16,997 nucleotides of DNA from DATGKD01 sp035294855 (GTDB lineage: Bacteria > Actinomycetota > Acidimicrobiia > Acidimicrobiales > UBA8190): positions 1 through 16,997 of the forward strand of contig DATGKD010000247.1 in assembly GCA_035294855.1 (NCBI GenBank), given 5' to 3'. The translations under genes were made by a program, and so were the position numbers. The notes under the pieces were generated by a model. It saw nothing but the letters and a program-made list of their open reading frames with translations, was not told the origin of the DNA and made no database searches. Each line of letters opens with the position of its first letter. The stretch's first letter is position 1. Below, piece after piece: positions 14,025 through 16,997 of the stretch.

Positions 14025-14659
14025 GCGCGTCGGGGCCGCCCGTCCGCCTCGCGTTGCTGGGGGCGCCCGGCGCGGGTAAGGGCACGCAGGCCGCGGCCCT
14101 CGGCCGCCTGTTCGGGATCCCTGTCGTCTCGACGGGCGAATTGCTACGGGCCCGGGCGAGCCGCGACGACGGCGACGGCCGGGCCCTCGGAGCCGTCCTG
14201 GCGCAGGGCGTGCTGGTCGACGACGACGTGGTCTTCGAGCTCGTGACCGCCGCGCTCGCCGAGCCCGCGTCCGAGGGGGGGTACATCCTCGACGGGTTCC
14301 CCCGCACCCGCTCCCAGGCCACCGACCCGCGGACCCCACCTGTCGACGCGGTCGTGCACCTGGCGCTGCCCGACGACGTCACCCGCGGCCGGATCGCGTT
14401 GCGGCGCAGCGCCAGCCGCCGCCGAGACGGAGCCGCCGCCGCACCGGGCGTCCAAAGGAGCGACGACCGGGACGCCGCGGCCATCGACAACCGGATCGCG
14501 CACTACCACTCGATGACCGAGCCGCTGCTCGATCTCTTCAGCCAACGGGGTCTGCTCATCACCGTCGACGCCACCGGCCGTGTCGGCCAGGTGACCGACG
14601 CCATCGTGCGTGCACTCGCGCGCCGCGGTCTCGGCGCACAGGCGGCCCAAAGGACATGA
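14021..14659 (+). CDS. Adenylate kinase-like nucleoside monophosphate kinase
   Basis: A 212-residue P-loop kinase of the adenylate kinase family, which interconverts AMP + ATP and 2 ADP. The P-loop is GAPGAGKGT (residues 14-22). VSTGELLRARA replaces the usual ISTGDMLRxA AMP site with the Arg kept. GYILDGFPRTRSQA is the classic AMP-binding strand and loop. Later come R-x-DD (QRSDDRD) and the closing RIAHYHSMTEPLLDLFSQRG. The LID stretch is short, Arg/Ala-rich and lacks zinc cysteines, so this may be a paralogue rather than the housekeeping enzyme, which normally sits near secY. GTG 14021 overlaps the hydrolase stop by 4 nt, and its own stop overlaps the ogt start by 4 nt, so translation is coupled. 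Phosphate acceptor not certain. Confidence 0.85.
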   Translation: MSASGPPVRLALLGAPGAGKGTQAAALGRLFGIPVVSTGELLRARASRDDGDGRALGAVLAQGVLVDDDVVFELVTAALAEPASEGGYILDGFPRTRSQATDPRTPPVDAVVHLALPDDVTRGRIALRRSASRRRDGAAAAPGVQRSDDRDAAAIDNRIAHYHSMTEPLLDLFSQRGLLITVDATGRVGQVTDAIVRALARRGLGAQAAQRT

Positions 14660-15165
14660 GCGTCCGGACATATCGATCGGTCGAGAGCCCGCTCGGCGGT
14701 CTCACCTTCTGGGGGCACGACGGCGTGCTGCGCGGCCTCTTCATGGCGGACCAGCGGTACGCCCCGGCCCACGACGGCTGGCGAGAGGACCCGAACGGTT
14801 TCGCCCAGGCCGTCGAGCAGATCGGCGGGTACTTCGCGGGCGAACGTCGAACATTCGACTTCCCGATGGAGACCGGCGGGACCCCGTTCCGACGCCTTGT
14901 CTACGACGCCCTCGTCCACATTCCCTACGGCGAGACCCGCTCCTACGGCCAGCTCGCCACGGACCTCGGCTGTCCGGGCGCGGCGCGGGCGGTCGGGCAC
15001 GCCAACGGCCACAACCCGATCGCCATCGTCGTTCCGTGTCACCGGCTGGTGGGCTCGACCGGCGCGCTCACCGGCTACGGCGGCGGCCTCGAGCGCAAAC
15101 GCTGGTTGCTCGAGCACGAACGCGCCGTGGCCGCAGGCAACGGAGATCAGGCCGGCGATGGCTGA
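14656..15165 (+). CDS. ogt: Methylated-DNA--[protein]-cysteine S-methyltransferase (O6-alkylguanine-DNA alkyltransferase)
   Basis: A 169-residue suicide DNA-repair protein that moves the alkyl group of O6-methylguanine onto its own cysteine. The helix-turn-helix region is IPYGETRSYGQLATDLGCPG, with the Arg finger region ARAVGHANGHNP following. The active-site motif IVVPCHRLVG has the acceptor Cys128, then GALTGYGGGLERKRWLLEHE closes the domain as in the whole family. The N-terminal ~80 residues are the usual RNase H-like domain. Length suits Ogt rather than Ada, and no Ada N-terminal domain is fused. The ATG overlaps the previous stop (ATGA). The gene overlaps the next start by 8 nt. Confidence 0.93.
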   Translation: MSVRTYRSVESPLGGLTFWGHDGVLRGLFMADQRYAPAHDGWREDPNGFAQAVEQIGGYFAGERRTFDFPMETGGTPFRRLVYDALVHIPYGETRSYGQLATDLGCPGAARAVGHANGHNPIAIVVPCHRLVGSTGALTGYGGGLERKRWLLEHERAVAAGNGDQAGDG

Positions 15166-15646
15166 GTACCCCGACCCCGCCGACCCCGCCGACCCCGCCG
15201 ACCCCGCCGACCCCGCCGTGACCATCTTCAGCTCGGTCGACGGTCTGGACGACACCGCCTGGGAGCGCGCCAAAGCCGACCTGTCGGCCGATGGGTTCGA
15301 CAACGGGCGGAACGCCCGGGCAGTGCGGCGGTCGTTCGAGCAGTCGCAACACGTCGCCATCGCTTGCGACGGGGAGCGGATCGTGGGGATGGCGCGCCTT
15401 CTCTCCGACGGCGTCTGCAACGCGTATCTGCTCGACGTGTGGACCGCCTCGAGCCATCGCCGGCGCGGCATCGCGTCGCAACTCGTCGGCCAGCTGCTCG
15501 ACGAGGTGCCCGGCCAGCACGTCGGCCTCCAGACCGACAGCGCGCAGGGCTTCTACCTGCAGCTCGGTTTCCGCTTCCAACCGGCGTTCCTGTCCACCGT
15601 GGTTGGGTTCTGGCTGGACAACGAGGGCAATCGCGCCACCGACTGA
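15158..15646 (+). CDS. GNAT family N-acetyltransferase
   Basis: A 162-residue GNAT-fold acetyltransferase using acetyl-CoA. The core shows the beta4 strand CNAYLLDVWTA and the acetyl-CoA pyrophosphate loop SSHRRRGIASQLV, matching Q/R-x-x-G-x-G/A. FYLQLGFRFQPAF gives the usual Y-x2-x-GF ending. The acceptor cannot be predicted. Two starts are possible. ATG 15158 has GGAGAT (15142-15147) 10 nt upstream and adds a (Asp-Pro-Ala)n leader encoded by a 9-bp tandem repeat. GTG 15218, just after the repeat, gives a more ordinary GNAT N-terminus (TIFSSVDGLDD). I list the longer form because of its ribosome site and the 8-nt overlap with ogt. Last gene of the hydrolase operon. Confidence 0.82.
   Translation: MAEYPDPADPADPADPADPAVTIFSSVDGLDDTAWERAKADLSADGFDNGRNARAVRRSFEQSQHVAIACDGERIVGMARLLSDGVCNAYLLDVWTASSHRRRGIASQLVGQLLDEVPGQHVGLQTDSAQGFYLQLGFRFQPAFLSTVVGFWLDNEGNRATD
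15173..15217. repeat. Five perfect copies of a 9-bp repeat at the GNAT N-terminus
   Basis: gaccccgcc is repeated five times without a mismatch, encoding Asp-Pro-Ala units in the GNAT frame. Perfect identity implies recent expansion and possible slippage. Because the unit is 9 bp, gain or loss would keep the reading frame. Confidence 0.95.
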
Positions 15647-15656
15647 CCGCTACCGA

Positions 15657-15680
15657 CGGCGCCAGGGCGGATGCCCGCCG
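15657..15680. terminator. Possible terminator hairpin after the GNAT gene
   Basis: Positions 15657-15661 pair with 15676-15680 and 15666-15668 with 15673-15675, leaving a 4-nt bulge on the 5' side and a GGAT loop. It is 11 bp after the GNAT stop in a 79-bp convergent gap, without a U-tract. Confidence 0.3.
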
Positions 15681-15681
15681 G

Positions 15682-15717
15682 CCCGACCGGCCCGACCGGC
15701 CCGACCGGCCCGACCGG
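15682..15717. repeat. Four perfect copies of a second 9-bp repeat in the convergent gap
   Basis: cccgaccgg is repeated four times between the GNAT stop (15646) and the aldo/keto reductase stop (15726). It is a different unit from the repeat at the GNAT start, but has the same length and a similar composition. It does not extend into either coding region. Confidence 0.95.
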
Positions 15718-15725
15718 CCGAAGGT

Positions 15726-16586
15726 TCAGCCGACCGACTTGCCGTTGATCGCGGCGACCTCCTCCGCCGTCAACTCGATGGCGGCGGCCGCGACGTTGGC
15801 CTCGAGATGGTCGACCGTCCCCGTCCCAGGTATCGGCACGATCTGCGGCGATCGCGCCAGGAGCCACGCCAGGACGATCTGCCGCTCGCTCACCCCGTGG
15901 GCTTTGGCGGCTTCGCCGACCGCCTTCCTCCGGCGAGCCTCCTGGATGGGCGCCCACGGCAGGAACACCAGGTCCTCCTGGTCGCACAGGTCGACGAGCG
16001 ACTCCGACGAGCGGTCGGCCACGTTGTAACGGTTCTGGATCGACACGATCGGCGTGACCTTCTGCGCCCGGCGCAGCTGCTCCTCGGAGACGTTCGACAC
16101 CCCGATGTGGCGGATCTTCCCCTCGTCCTTCAGCTCGACGAGGGCGCCGATGGAGTCCTCGATGGGCACGCGAGGGTCCACGCGGTGCAGCTGGTGCAAA
16201 GGGATCTGGTCGAGCTTGAGCCGCTTCAGGCTGCCCTCGCACGCCGCGCGCAGGTGCTCGGGGCTGCCATCGGGGTCCCAGCGGTTCGGCCCGGGCCGCA
16301 CCTGCCCGCCCTTGGTGGCGACGACGAGGTCGTCCGGGTACGGGTGCAGCGCCTCGGCGATGAGGATCTCCGACACGTCGGGCCCGTAGGAGTCGGCGGT
16401 GTCGATGAAGTTCACGCCCAGCTCGACGGCGCGCCGCAGCACGGCCTTGGCGACATCGCGGTCGGGCGGCTCCTTCCAGACGCCGGACCCGGTGATCCGC
16501 ATGGCGCCGAAGCCCAGCCGGTTGACGGTGAGGTCGCCGCCCACGTCGATCGTTCCGGCGTCAGCGGCATTGGGGGTGGGGCTCAT
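15726..16586 (-). CDS. Aldo/keto reductase
   Basis: A 286-residue NADPH-dependent aldo/keto reductase with a TIM-barrel fold. The catalytic tetrad is intact: Asp62 and Tyr67 in FIDTADSYG, Lys92 in ATKGG, and His134 in HQLHRVD. Further family marks are GKIRHIGVSN, the IQNRYNV strand, and the cofactor segment IVPIPGTGTVDHLEANV near the C-terminus, equivalent to the I-P-G-x2-x2-x-x-x-EN phosphate site. It belongs to the YdbC/Tas-like short bacterial group; the substrate is unknown. ATG 16586 has a near-perfect ribosome site (GAAGGAGGT on the minus strand, 16591-16599). It lies 39 bp downstream of the amine oxidase stop on the same strand, so the two are probably one operon. The reductase could then act on the aldehyde made by the oxidase. 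Confidence 0.9.
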   Translation of the reverse strand: MSPTPNAADAGTIDVGGDLTVNRLGFGAMRITGSGVWKEPPDRDVAKAVLRRAVELGVNFIDTADSYGPDVSEILIAEALHPYPDDLVVATKGGQVRPGPNRWDPDGSPEHLRAACEGSLKRLKLDQIPLHQLHRVDPRVPIEDSIGALVELKDEGKIRHIGVSNVSEEQLRRAQKVTPIVSIQNRYNVADRSSESLVDLCDQEDLVFLPWAPIQEARRRKAVGEAAKAHGVSERQIVLAWLLARSPQIVPIPGTGTVDHLEANVAAAAIELTAEEVAAINGKSVG

Positions 16587-16625
16587 GCGCGACCTCCTTC
16601 GGTGAGTGGCGCACGCCGGTCTACC

Positions 16626-16997
16626 TCAGCTGAGCGCTTCGAGCACCTCCGCGGCGGCGCGCTGCCCGGACTGGACGGCCCCGTCCATGTACCCCGACCA
16701 CACCGTCGCCGTCTCGGTGCCGGCCCAGTGGATGGGCCCCACCGGCTCCCGCAGCGCGGGCCCGTAGCGCGTCCAGACATTCGGGCCGAAGAGGGTGCCG
16801 TAGCAGCCGCCGGTCCACGGTTCGCGTTGCCAGTCGAGCTCGACGTAGTCCTCCGGCTGAGCGGCCCGTGGCCCGAAGTACCGCGCCATGGCGTCGACCA
16901 CCGCCCGGCGACGGGTGGCCAGGTCGATGCGGCCGAGCCGGCGTGCCTCGTCGCCCTCCAGGAAGCCGAGCAACACCCCCGGCGCCCCCGACGGGGG
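16626..16997 (-). CDS. Flavin-containing amine oxidase (MAO-like), C-terminal part
   Basis: Only the last ~123 residues are in the window; the N-terminal FAD Rossmann domain lies beyond the edge. The visible part begins with SGAPGVLLGFLEG, then a helix RRRAVVDAMARYFG, the EPWTGGCYGTLFGPN segment, and the terminal FAD motif HWAGTETATVWSGYMDGAVQ with SGQRAA. These are hallmarks of the monoamine/putrescine oxidase family, which converts an amine to an aldehyde, ammonia and hydrogen peroxide. The Cys in WTGGCY (codon 16803-16805) aligns with the Cys that binds FAD covalently in mammalian MAO A and B (SGGCY), so covalent flavin is possible here. It is followed by the aldo/keto reductase gene. The gene is cut by the window edge, not broken. 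Confidence 0.88.
   Translation of the reverse strand, partial: PPSGAPGVLLGFLEGDEARRLGRIDLATRRRAVVDAMARYFGPRAAQPEDYVELDWQREPWTGGCYGTLFGPNVWTRYGPALREPVGPIHWAGTETATVWSGYMDGAVQSGQRAAAEVLEALS

Noticed and set aside
15173..15717. The 9-bp arrays as CRISPR or transposon ends
   Set aside because: Units are contiguous with no spacers, the two arrays are different and not inverted, and there is no transposase or target-site duplication.

Overview
The window is very GC-rich (strong G/C third-position bias) and densely packed with genes. It has no rRNA, tRNA, CRISPR array or insertion sequence. The gene set points to a high-GC actinobacterium, most plausibly a member of or relative of the Acidimicrobiia: an etfB-etfA-ETF dehydrogenase operon, many PAPS-type sulfotransferase/DUF1214 style genes, C-x5-C/AVG plus Asp-box repeat surface proteins, a SigG/SigX5-like sigma factor with a SnoaL tail, and a LAFTG-type sortase signal. 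This placement is inferred from family content and composition, not from a marker gene.

Layout, left to right. (1) 2-307: tail of a YihY/BrkB membrane protein. (2) 478-3889: an electron-transfer operon, etfB-etfA-ETF:quinone oxidoreductase, with overlapping stop/start codons. It would carry electrons from acyl-CoA and related dehydrogenases to the quinone pool. Several normally invariant residues differ, including one Cys ligand of the ETF-QO iron-sulfur cluster. (3) 3915-7859: four genes in alternating orientation: a small helical protein of unknown function (-), a sulfotransferase (+), a DUF1214 protein (-) and an NAD-dependent epimerase/dehydratase (+). (4) 7915-11631 (-): a 1238-residue secreted surface protein with fourteen 47-residue repeats (a C-x5-C motif plus an Asp-box), an all-beta domain, a Thr-rich stalk, and a LAFTG/transmembrane/basic tail. 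(5) 11753-12052 (+): a small STAS-like protein. (6) 12129-13103 (-): an ECF-type sigma factor with a SnoaL-like C-terminal domain, divergent from (7) 13356-15646 (+): a tightly overlapping four-gene operon of alpha/beta hydrolase, adenylate-kinase-like protein, O6-alkylguanine-DNA alkyltransferase and GNAT acetyltransferase. (8) 15726-16997 (-): an aldo/keto reductase preceded by the C-terminal part of an MAO-like flavin amine oxidase, probably one operon (amine to aldehyde to alcohol).

No gap between genes exceeds 300 bases. The gaps are nonetheless structured. Many carry a different short tandem duplication (9-21 bp units), often overlapping stop codons. Convergent gaps carry hairpins, and several genes lack a Shine-Dalgarno sequence but have a TAnnnT box 7-9 nt upstream of the start codon, as in leaderless transcripts.

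I see no defence system, mobile element or clearly new multi-gene system. The best leads are the Cys-rich wall-anchored repeat protein, the divergent ETF/ETF-QO set, the small protein that resembles a CNACH-type family without the cysteines, and the repeat-bearing control region between the sigma factor and the hydrolase operon.
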